A stretch of 49,738 nt of DNA, from assembly GCA_018715125.1 (NCBI GenBank), contig DVMF01000048.1:1-49738 (forward strand), given 5' to 3'. The translations under genes and the position numbers were made by a program. This document shows, in pieces, positions 28,057 to 39,100 of the stretch. This DNA is from Candidatus Coprousia avicola. Lineage in GTDB: Bacteria > Actinomycetota > Coriobacteriia > Coriobacteriales > Coriobacteriaceae. The notes under the pieces are model-generated. The model was not told the origin of the DNA. It saw nothing but the letters and a program-made list of their open reading frames with translations, and did no database searches. The stretch's first letter is position 1. Each line of letters opens with the position of its first letter.

Positions 28057-29352
28057 ATGGGGAACACCATCAACATCCTGCTTTTGGGCAGCGGCGGCCG
28101 CGAGCACGCGTTGGCGGCCAAGCTGGCCGAGAGCCCGCGCTGCGGCGAGCTCTTTATCGCGCCGGGCAACGGCGGCACGCTCGCGGCGGGCGAGAACGTC
28201 GCGCTGGACGAGAACGATCCGGCGGCGGTGGCCGACTTCGCGCGTGAGACCAACTGCGGTCTCGTGGTCATCGGCCCCGAGGCACCGCTGGTGGCGGGCG
28301 TTGCCGACGCCGTGCGGGCGGCGGGCATCCCCTGCTTTGGCCCCGGTGCCGCCGGCGCGCAGACGGAGGGTTCCAAGAAGTTCTCCAAGGAGCTCATGGG
28401 GCGCGCCAACATCCCCACGGCAGCCTACGGGAGCTTTACGGACGAGGAGTCTGCCCTGGCGTATGTCCGCGCGCAGGGTGCGCCCCTCGTGGTCAAGGCG
28501 GATGGCTTGGCAGCCGGCAAGGGCGTAGTGGTGGCGACGGAGCTCGCCGAGGCCGAGGACGCGGTGCGCGCCTGCTTTGAGGGCGCATTTGGCGACGCCG
28601 GTCAGACGGTGGTCGTTGAGGAGTGCCTCACCGGTCCCGAGTGCTCGCTTCTGGCCTTTACCGACGGCAAGACCGTGCGGCCCATGGCGACGTCGCAAGA
28701 TCACAAGCGCGCCCTCGAGGGGGATCTCGGCCCCAACACGGGCGGCATGGGCGTGTACAGCCCGGTGCCCATCGTGACGGAGGCGGAGCACGCCGAGATG
28801 GAGCGCATCATGGCGGCGACCGTGGCCGAGCTTGCGGCCGAGGGTATCGACTACCGCGGCTGCCTCTACGGCGGATTCATGCTCACGCCCGAGGGTCCCA
28901 AGGTGCTGGAGTTCAACGCGCGCTTTGGCGATCCGGAGACGCAGGTTATCCTGCCGCGCCTGGAGAACGACCTCGTGGAGGTCATGCTCGCGTGCGCCAA
29001 CCAGACGCTCGATGAGGTGGAGCTCAGCTGGCGTCCCGAGTGGGCGGTAAGCGTGGTGCTCACGAGTGCGGGGTACCCGGGCAGCTACGAGAAGGGCAAG
29101 GTCATCACCGGTATCGAGGGTGCCGAGGCCATGGAGAACGTGACGGTCTACCACGCCGGCACCGCCGTCAACGATGCGGGCGAGCTGGTTACGGCAGGCG
29201 GCCGCGTGCTGGATGTAACAGCGTTGGGCGAGACGTTTGAGGCGGCACGCGACCTGGCTTATGCTGCCTGCGAGAAGATTTCCTTCGAGGGCAAGACGCT
29301 GCGTCGCGACATCGGCCTGCGCGCCCTCAAGGGCCGCGAGGCGTGGGCGTAA
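28057..29352 (+). CDS. purD: Phosphoribosylamine--glycine ligase
   Basis: PurD joins phosphoribosylamine and glycine with ATP, the second step of purine synthesis. The 431-residue ATP-grasp enzyme starts [15 protein letters not shown]. It then has [15 protein letters not shown], the ATP-binding [25 protein letters not shown], and metal-binding [13 protein letters not shown] chose ATG at 28057, with GGGAGGAG upstream; the frame extends 13 codons further but without need. A terminator follows. Confidence 0.98.
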   Translation: MGNTINILLLGSGGREHALAAKLAESPRCGELFIAPGNGGTLAAGENVALDENDPAAVADFARETNCGLVVIGPEAPLVAGVADAVRAAGIPCFGPGAAGAQTEGSKKFSKELMGRANIPTAAYGSFTDEESALAYVRAQGAPLVVKADGLAAGKGVVVATELAEAEDAVRACFEGAFGDAGQTVVVEECLTGPECSLLAFTDGKTVRPMATSQDHKRALEGDLGPNTGGMGVYSPVPIVTEAEHAEMERIMAATVAELAAEGIDYRGCLYGGFMLTPEGPKVLEFNARFGDPETQVILPRLENDLVEVMLACANQTLDEVELSWRPEWAVSVVLTSAGYPGSYEKGKVITGIEGAEAMENVTVYHAGTAVNDAGELVTAGGRVLDVTALGETFEAARDLAYAACEKISFEGKTLRRDIGLRALKGREAWA

Positions 29353-29420
29353 CAAATTGATCGCCGGCCGAGCGTCGTCGCGACAACCTCGGCGGTAATT
29401 GCATAGCAATCGATTGAGGG

Positions 29421-29446
29421 GCGGGGTCTGCACAGGCCCCGCTTTT
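29421..29446 (+). terminator. Terminator after purD
   Basis: A 9-bp stem with one G-U pair (gcggggtct / aggccccgc) has a gcac loop and is followed by tttt. Confidence 0.75.
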
Positions 29447-29458
29447 GGTCTAGTGCAT

Positions 29459-29613
29459 AACCTCAACGTGAGGTCAAATAATGAGGTTTAGCGCGAGGTT
29501 ACGTTGAGGTTTAGCGTGCACCTAGATGAGGTTTAGCAAGAAACCAGCAGGTAAAAGGCTAAACCTCATCCGAAACCTAAATTGAGGTTTAGGATGAGGT
29601 TAATGAGGTTTAG
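29459..29613. repeat. Repeat array TGAGGTTTAG
   Basis: Exact 10-mers start at 29482, 29505, 29527, 29583 and 29604 on the plus strand, and one lies at 29559-29568 inverted. Partial copies lie at 29459 (inverted), 29469, 29494 and 29595. Neighbouring copies are 21-23 bp apart, about two helical turns. The array is in the non-coding gap between purD and the giant surface-protein gene. Confidence 0.85.
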
Positions 29614-30107
29614 GGGTTACTTGCCCGCACGGCGTACGGGGATTATCCCATCCTCGGACAATCGAGCACTCGCGGATGGTCATGGGGTAGGGTGCCGTTC
29701 GATGGGGTCTGGGTGTCCGATATAATAGACGGCCCCTAGAATCGATGAGGTATTACGCAATAGAGACCAATACGCCCCGTCTAGCAGGACAGACGTTCTC
29801 AAATTCTTCAAGGTGAGCGGTCCGAATAGGGGTATGAGCGGTATCTCGCACGTCACGAGTGTTATTCGACCATTACACAAAGCTTAAAGATGAATAAATT
29901 TTAGATGTGGCAAACATCTGCTATTACCTGCACAAATAGTAAACCACATACCCCGTACATTAGGTAGAGGGGGTACATATTTAAGCAAATCTTAAACCTT
30001 AAAGCGAAACTAGAATGTTCCATGTCTATCGCTATGCCGTGGCGATAGCTGTGCGCAAATGAACCAGAACTGCCCGCGCACGTTGAGGAGAAGGATAGGT
30101 GTTGTCT
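29614..30107. other. Leader region of the giant surface-protein gene
   Basis: About 490 bp with no supported gene; the last 250 bp are AT-rich. TATAAT at 29721-29726 has a poor -35 (TTCGAT at 29698, 17-bp spacing), and TAGAAT at 30011-30016 is a closer alternative. A hairpin (ctatcgc 30026-30032 / gcgatag 30042-30048) could lie in the 5' leader. If transcription starts at 29730, the leader is nearly 380 bases and could be regulatory. Confidence 0.45.
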
Positions 30108-33100
30108 ATGAACCGCAAAACGTACCGTGGGAGGGGACTCAGCGCTGCCAGGATTGTGTCTTGGTGCGCTGTAATCGCTCTGACCTTATGCGGGATTCTC
30201 ATTGCCCCGCAGATTGCGGAGGCTGCTGCTGCTTTTCCGGGGTACGCTTCTGAGGGGCTGACGCCACGAGGAACAACACTCAATCTGTTTGACTACTGGA
30301 TTGCTGAGAACCGCTCCGATAGGGATGACAGTGATCCAACCGGTTATGGTAGGACGGAAACAGGAATAAACGATGGCAAGTCGTTGAAGTTCCGCAAGAG
30401 CGGTAGCGGGTTCCCTGGTACTGGCAGCGGGGAGGTAAATGCCTATACGGACAGTTGGGCCCCCAACCAAGGAATCGTAGCTCGTAACCTTGTCAATGGA
30501 TATCCGGTTCTCTCCGGCGATAAGGCGACTGTAGAAAACGAATCTCTGGATTACCTGTTTGACGGCAGTGAGCAGGCGGGTAAAGAAGCTTTCATGAATG
30601 TCGGCGGACTCCTCACCGTTGACCAAGATGGCTACTATGTATATGACAGCACCAACAACTACGCAGAATTTGATGAGGGCGAGAGCCATTTCTGGCTCTA
30701 CGACCAACCTGCGGTGCAAGGGAGCGGCAATACCAGTACCGGCCAGTTCTTCCCCTTCAATGACGGAAACGATGTATTCGACAGGTGGTATGGAGGGCTC
30801 AGCGCAAAGGACATTAACGGAGATAACTCGGTCCTAAACCACTATTTCGGTGTGAGCATGACGACGAATTTCGTCCAACAGTACGGTGGTCACACCGATA
30901 GCTCTCGGAATCAGGCTGTAACCTACAATTTCTCCGGCGACGACGATGTGTGGGTATTCATCGATGGTGTGCTCGTCGGCGATGTGGGCGGCATCCACGG
31001 CCGCGCTTCTCTTGAGATCGACTTTGCGTCGGGCGAAGTCGTGGTCTATAACGATGAGGACGGCGATAACACTTATGATGGTGGACGCCAGGGAGAAGAT
31101 ACGGCGCAAGAAACAACTATTCGTCAACAATTTGAGCTTGCCGGTGCGAGCACGAGTGGGTTTGACGGCGACACCTTTGCCGACGATACCTATCACACGC
31201 TGAGCTTCTTCTATCTCGAGCGCGGTAACAGCGCATCAAATATGGCGCTTAAGTACAACCTCGTTACGGTTCCGACGACCGACATCGTCAAGGTCGATCA
31301 AGATACCGAGTATCTCGCCGGGGCACAGTTTGACGTTCTTACTGCCGACGGGAGCCAGATCTGCCATGCCGTTACGATTGATAACGGTGGCATCGTCCTG
31401 CTCGACGAGAACAATAAGCCCATTACCCTTGATGATATTTGGGGAGACTATTCTGGTCAGGCTAGTGGCAATCAGCTTGATTTGATTTTCCGCGAAACGG
31501 TTGTGCCAGCGGGCTATCGCAGCGTGGTTGACAGAACAGGTGCTGGCAATTTTGATATCCCAATGTATATCCAACACTACGCAGCAGGTGCGACGCAGGG
31601 CACTGAGGATGTAAACCTCCTGCTCTCACGTAATCCTTGGAGCACGGGCGCCTATGCACAAGCAAAGGTGACGGCGACCATCGGAAATGAAGGCGTTAGG
31701 ATTGCTAATCGGACGCTGACCGAGGACGATCTTATCAACGGTCGCCTTTTCGCCATCGTTGAGAAACGGGTCAATGGGGAATGGGTCCCGGTTTACGGTG
31801 ATGCGCTTACTGGTTGGCATATTGGCAACGGTTCTGCAGAGAGCATCATTGAAGCTGGCCGCACGGCTAACGCCGTATTTGCTCCGGCGAGTTCGGGTGC
31901 TTGGGAGACGGAGCTTGCCGATCTGCCGGGTCGTATTCAGGACTACATTTTCTTTGCCGGTAATCAAGACGGGCAGTATCGCGGCGCATATTACTATTCT
32001 GATGTTGCATCATGGGAAGCAATGGACGCCGACAGCCTGCATAGGGTGACGAATTCCGATACGTTCGGTCGCCGGTTCTCGGCGCATGTGTACATCGCAA
32101 ACATCAACAACCGCGTGCTGCTGCAGAAGGTTGACGAGTCTGGTACGCCTCAAACCGGTGCCACTATGGCGCTGTATAGAGCGGATGATGTCACCATCGG
32201 TGAGGACGGCCAGCTAACCATCAACCAGGGTACGCAGCCCTACCGCACGGGAATGACGAGAAATCTCACCAAGGCGGAGGATAAGATCAACGTCGACGGT
32301 GCAGTCGTTTTCGATAAGCTTGTAAACGGCACGTACTACGCTGTGGAAACTGAAGCTCCCGATGGCTTTGTGAAAACCGATGACTATTCCGTGGTCTATG
32401 TAACCGATGATGGTGTGTTCGCGGATGCGGGAACTGCGGATGACGATATTTCGGTAACGCGCGGTGTTGGTCGCGTCGTTGGTTCGCTAAAGCAGTTTGC
32501 CACTAATGATGCCATTGATACGACCCTGTATAACATCACAGCTACGCCGGCAGTCGCTACCATCGAGAATGGGCAGCTTGTATCTACAAGTCCCACTGGT
32601 GAAGATGCATTCCACCTGATTTACAATGGCGCCGCGGAAGATGTGCTCGATTATGTTGCACGCGATGAGGGTGGCAACATAGCTCTGACGGTCGAACAGG
32701 GCATTCCCTATCTCCAGATTGCGCAGTGCGCGGAGCATAAGGGTAGCTTGGCACAGGATGTCAATGATGGTGACATCACCAACCTGTTTACCGGCTCGAC
32801 CCTCGTTACCTTTAGGAACGAGCGTAGGGCAAGCCTTGAAGTTGAGAAGCGGCTTGAGAAAGATGAGGCCCTGGTTGGCCCGAGCGCCGATGCGAAGTAT
32901 CAGATGGACGTTGAGTTCACTTTCCCTGACGGAATTATCGTCGATGACCTCACCATCATGGCGAATGTATTCGACGCAGATGGTACGGCAACGGGAGAGG
33001 CATTCGAGGTTGGGCTGAACCGGACTGGCTTGCCGTGGCAGGAGCCCACCTACAGCTGTGGCCAGGCCATCACCGCCGGTCAAACGGTGCGTTTCTACGG

Positions 33101-36100
33101 CCTCCCCGATGGAACCGAGTACACCGTCACCGAGGATACCAGTGGCGAGCATGCGCTGCCCGCCGGTGTTATCTTGGCGAGCATTACCAATGCCAACAAT
33201 GAGGAAGATACCGAAGAGCCCATTGTGGCGGAAGGCACTATCGACGCTAGTCAAGAGGCGCCTTCCCATGTGACCGTAACCAACAGGTATGATGCTTCAG
33301 CGACGCTTGAGGGCGATAACCAGCTCAGGGTGACCAAGCGTGTTGCTGGTACTACCTTTGACGACAATCTGACGTTCAACTTCACGCTCAAGCTCGAAAG
33401 GGCGGTGGGGACGGATAACGCCACCGACGTAAGCGATGGTCTGACCGTCGAACAGGGTGGTTCGATGGTGGCTATGCCCGAGAACGGTGTTTCAATCTCC
33501 GTCACTGGCGATAATGCATCCGCGGAAAGCGGTCAGAAGTCCGGTGTCTTTGGCAATATGACCTTCACCAAGGCGGGTACCTACACCTTCTCAGTGGATG
33601 AGACAGGCGATGCTCCGCAGTATTGGACGTACGATGGCTCGGTTAAGACCATCACGGTGAGCGTGGCCGATGACGGCAACGGCACCATGACAGTTACTCC
33701 GCAGGGCAACAATCCGACCTTCCTCAATACCTACTACAATACGGATGAGGCCAAGTCCGCTGAGACTCAGCAGGGTGGCGTCGTCGTCGACGAGACCGGA
33801 TCTATTGCCGGCGTGGGCGACACCATCCACTATGAGATTAGGTGGACCAACAACGCGGTGGACGAGAACGGTGTTCCGTGCTCGGCGGACGTTCGGATTA
33901 CCGATGCTATCCCCCAAGGGACACAGCTTGTCGACGACTCCATTGGAAGCGATCCCGAGGCAACCTCGACCCAGAATAACGATGGAACCATCACATGGAC
34001 CTTTGAGGATCGAGAGCCCGGTGCCACTGGAACGGTGAGCTTTGATGTCACCGTACTGGCTGAGGCAGCCGGCGGCAACGTCGTTAACGACCCGACGGTG
34101 CTCGTGAACAGCGTCGATGTTGAAGCCAACTCCACCACCACCGTTATCCCCGGTAAGGATTCTGCGATTGGTGATGACGATACGGATGGCCTCCAGGTCG
34201 GTGACGTTCTGACGTACACCATCACGTACCAGAACACCACGGGTGAGACCGTTAAGATGGTCATTGAGGATACGCTGCCCGATGGCGTCACCTTTATCGC
34301 GCCCGAAGATGGTGAGGGTTGGAGTGACAACGGCGACACCGGGTTTACGTTTACGTACGACGGGCAGAACCTTACGTGGACGGCCGACCAGGCTGCCGAA
34401 TCCGCGCGGGGTACCATTAGTTTCCAGGTGCGCGTGAACGAGCAAGCCACTTCGGTTAAGATTGGCAACACCGCATATGTGACCGTGGGGAATCATACCT
34501 ACTCGACGAACACTACAACCGACAGCACGACGGGTGATGGCACTCTGACCGTAAAGAAGGTCGTGGTCGATCAGTCGGGTGATGGCATCGATACCGATAA
34601 GGCATTTAACTTCACCATCACCTTGACCGACGCGGCGGGAAATCTGCTGACCGGCGCCTATGACGCGACCGTTCATGCGAGCAATGGTACGGATTACGCC
34701 CTTAAGATCGGAAACGATGGTGTTGCGGGTGCTCAGAACGCGTTTGAGCTGAAGCATGACGAGACCATCGAGATCACCGGGCTGCCCGAGGGAGCTCACT
34801 ACATGGTGGCGGAGACGCTCGAGGTCAACGGGAAGGACAAGGGTTATAGCCAAGCTGTGACCGAAGGAGCGCAGAACGGGACGATTCCCGTGGGCGAAGA
34901 TAACGCGTCCGTGACCTTCACCAACACGTACAACCCTGATAGCGAAACCTTCGACATCGACGGTGAGACCGGAGTGGCGGTCACCAAGCGCGTCGTCGGT
35001 AACGGTGGGAGCCTGTCTGCTGCGGGCTACACCTTCAACCTGAACATTGTGAACGATGCTACGCATGATGAGACGGGCATCAGCTCAGGTGCATCGCAGA
35101 ACGGAAAGACGAGCGACGCCAATGGCTTCGTGGCCTTCGATGACGTTACCTTTACCCAGGTGGGTATCTACACTGTGACGGTTGAGGAAGTTGTGCCGCA
35201 GGTGGGCGATCCTGCCTACAACGAGCATATGACCTATGACCGTCATACGCTCTCCTACCAGATTCAGGTCACCAACGGCGATGGCGAGCTCATTGCTGAG
35301 GTTGTGGACGGAACTATCACCGAGGGAGAGAACGTCTTCACCAACTTCTTCTACGACGAAGAGGACGCCAAGCATGCCCAGAACGAGTCGGGCGCATTGA
35401 TCGACGGTAAGCTGGTGGGCGTGGGTGAGACCATCACCTATAGCATCGACTGGGTGAATACCGCCATCGATCCGCAGACGGGCTTGCCGGCGAGGGGCAC
35501 GGTGACTGTAACCGATAAGCTTCCCATAGGAGTTGAGCCTGTAGCCGACACGTTGGGCAATGGCCAGTACGACGCAGACGAGCACACTATCACTTGGACC
35601 ATCGATGCTAATGCGGCTCAGGCGGATACTATCACCTTCGATGTAACGGTCCTGCCCGAGGCTGCCGGCACCACGCTTATCAACACGGCGCAGGTGAACG
35701 GTGTTACCACCAACTCCGTGACCAATGTGGTTCCCGGCAAGCAGGAGACCACCGATCCCGACCAGATTGGTGAGGGTACGGTTCTCACCTATGAGATTAC
35801 CTTTACAAACACCGAGGGCAACGATGCCACGGCGACGGTGGTTGACACTCTGACCAAGGGTCAGGAGTACAACGCCGGCTCTGCAACGGTTTCGGTCAAC
35901 AACGGCGAAGCGGTACCCGCTGAGCCTCAGAAGACCGGTGCCGCTGAAGACGGAGAGACTCTCACGTGGAATCTCAGCGACCTTTCCGAGAACGCAATGG
36001 TAACCATCACCTTTAGTGTGACCGTGACACGCGACGCCGCAGCGACGGTCGACAACACCGCCTCGGTGAATGGTCATAACACCAACACCACCATCACTCC

Positions 36101-39100
36101 GTATCCGACCGACAGCAAGAAGGATGTCTTCGAGGCCGATGAGCCCACGGTGTCGGTTGGCGGCAAGATGGTGAGCGTGGGTGACGAGCTCGTCTATGAG
36201 ATCGATTGGGCTGCCGATGGCGATGGGTCGATGACCATCACCGATACCCTCCCGGCAGGCGTGGAGATTACCACCGATGATGTGACGGGCGAGGCAACCA
36301 ATATCTCTGACAACGGAAGCTACGACAGCGCTTCGCGGACGGTTACGTGGACCATCGGTCAGGTTGCTGAAGGTGACAAGGGTACTGTCTCGTTCCACGT
36401 TGTTGTGACGGGCGAGGGCGTTGACGCCGAAACGGGCGAGATCGAGAACGAGGCCACCATCCAGATTGGTGAGGGGAATCCGCAGCACGTGTTTGTGCCG
36501 GTTCAGATCCCGACCAAGCAGGAGACCGGAAGCGACTCTGCTGATGGCCTGCAGGTGGGCGATGTGCTCGAGTTCACTATCCGTTACGCCAACACCACCG
36601 ACGATAGAGCGACCGTGACCGTTGAGGACACGCTGCCTGCTGGACTGACGTATGTGGCGGATAGCGCCGCACCGAGCGATGGCTTTACCCACGAGGGTCA
36701 GAAGCTCACCTGGGTGATTAACGAGGTGGCTGCTGGTGCTGAAGGTACTGTCTCCTTTTCGGCACGCGTGAACGAGAATGCCACCACCGTTGAGAATCCT
36801 GCGGACAACACAGCTTACGTGACAGTCGGTGACAACATCTATACGACCAACACGACGCACGGTGGCGACAAGCCGGCGACAGGAGACCTGACCATTTCCA
36901 AGACTGTGGTCGCGACTCAGGGCGCCTCGATTGACGCGAGCAAAGAGTTTGAGTTCACGATTACCGCGACCGATGCAAAGGGCAACGCTCTCGCTGGGAC
37001 CTATAAGGTGACAGGTGTCGAGGGGACCGACTCGATTACCTTCGAGGGCGGCAAGGCTACGCTGAGTCTTACGCATGACGAGTCCGCTACCATCGCTGGG
37101 CTACCCGAGGGTGCTCAGTACACGGTGACGGAGTCCGATGCAGGCGCAGGCTACGAGCAGACTGCCCCGGTTGACGGGGAAGGAGCCGTGATCGAGGACG
37201 TTACGGGCACCATCCCCACCGGTGATGAGAACGCGAGCATTGCGTTTGAGAACACCTATACCCCCGGCGGTGATGAGTTTGACCCGACGGATGTCGATCT
37301 GGGGCTCGATGTGAAGAAGGTCATGGCTGGCAACGGCGATGACGCACGGATGAGCCCTGAGGGCTACACCTTCACCATGGCCGTAGCGAACAACGACTCC
37401 GATCATGCGAGCGAAGGCTTTACGGTTGCCGGTAACAAGACGACCGACGAGAGTGATGGCAATGGTGATGTGGAGTTTGGCAACATTACCTTTACGCAGG
37501 TGGGTACTTACACGGTGACCATCGTCGAGAACAAGCCTGCCGACGCTACTGATGAGAATGCGGCCATGCCCGGCTTCCAAGTGGGTAACGTGACCTACGA
37601 CGAGCATGTCTTCACGTATCAGGTCCGCGTGAGCGACGACAATCACGACGGAGCGCTTGAGGCCGAGGTTGTCGGTGGCAGTATCTCGGGAGCTCCGACC
37701 TTCACCAACGTGTACTTCAACACGGATGATGCCAAGAGTGCAGTGTCTGAGGACGGCGATGGTGACGTAACCTCGCAGGACGGCACCAAGGCCATGGTGG
37801 GTGATACCATCACCTATACCATCAGCTGGGTGAACTCCGCAGTCGATGGCAGTGGTGCGCCGACTCGGGCCGACGTGACGGTGCACGACCGTATCCCTAC
37901 CGGCACCACTCTGGTGGAGGGTTCCATCTCTGAAGGTGGCGTGGTTCAGAACGGTGTCATTACTTGGACGTTCGCCAATCAGGAGCCGGGCGCATCTGAC
38001 AGTGTGTCCTTCCAGGTAACGGTTGACGAGGGCGCCGCCGGTACTACGGTGGAGAACGCGGCTTGGTTCAACAACAAGCCGAACGTGACCACCAATACGG
38101 TCCAGACTCAGGTGGGCGCGGGCGACCTGACCGTTTCCAAGGCCATTGAGCTGGTCGAGGGCCAGGGCACCGAGATTGACCAGACCAAGCTGTTCGAGTT
38201 CACGCTGAGCCTCAAGGACAGGAGCGGTAACGACCTTACTGCCGACTATGCGATTGAAGGCGCGTATGACGCGGAGGGCAACGAGCTCACCACGGTAACC
38301 AACGGCAGTACGTTCTACTTGCATCATGGCGATGAGGCTACGATCAGCGCTCTGCCTGCCGGCGCGGTTGCGGTCGTGGACGAGACGGACATCCTGAATG
38401 ATGGCTACTCTCAGAGGCAGCCTGCAAACGGTGTGCCCGGAACGGACGGCATTGAAGCGGGTAAAACTGCGAACATCAGCTTCGTGAACCTCTACAACGC
38501 CGATTCCAGTACGGTCGAGGAAGGTACCGACAAGGCCTTCAACTTGACCAAGCAGTTCACCGGCCGCGACGGCAACGCGTGGCTCGAGGGCGACCAGTTC
38601 ACCTTCACGCTGACGGCAGGCTCTGCGTACACGCTTGATGATGCTGCGGACGGCAAGCTCGATACGCCGCTTACCGGTGTGACGGTGCCCATGCCCGCCG
38701 ATGCGACCGACGGTGCCAAGACTATCGTGGTGGGAGATGACGAAGAGGCAAACGCTGACGGTATTGCTTCCATTGACTTTGGCGCCATCAAGTACGAACG
38801 TGCGGGCGTCTATACCTATACGGTGCAGGAGGTTGGCGCTGACGGAGCGCTTGGTACAGGCGGAGAAGCTAACGGCATCACCTACGATGGCCGTACCGTG
38901 AAAATCACCGTGACTGTGAACGACTACGGTGAGGGCAAGCTGGTGGCTGCGGTAGCCAAAACAGACGAGGCCGACGGAGCCTCCTTCGTGAACACCTACG
39001 ACTCCACTGTCCACTATGGCGCGGATGGTAATGGCGGCTTGGAGATTACCAAGCAGCTCAACAACCGCGATATGACGGCTGGTCAGTTCACCATGACGGT

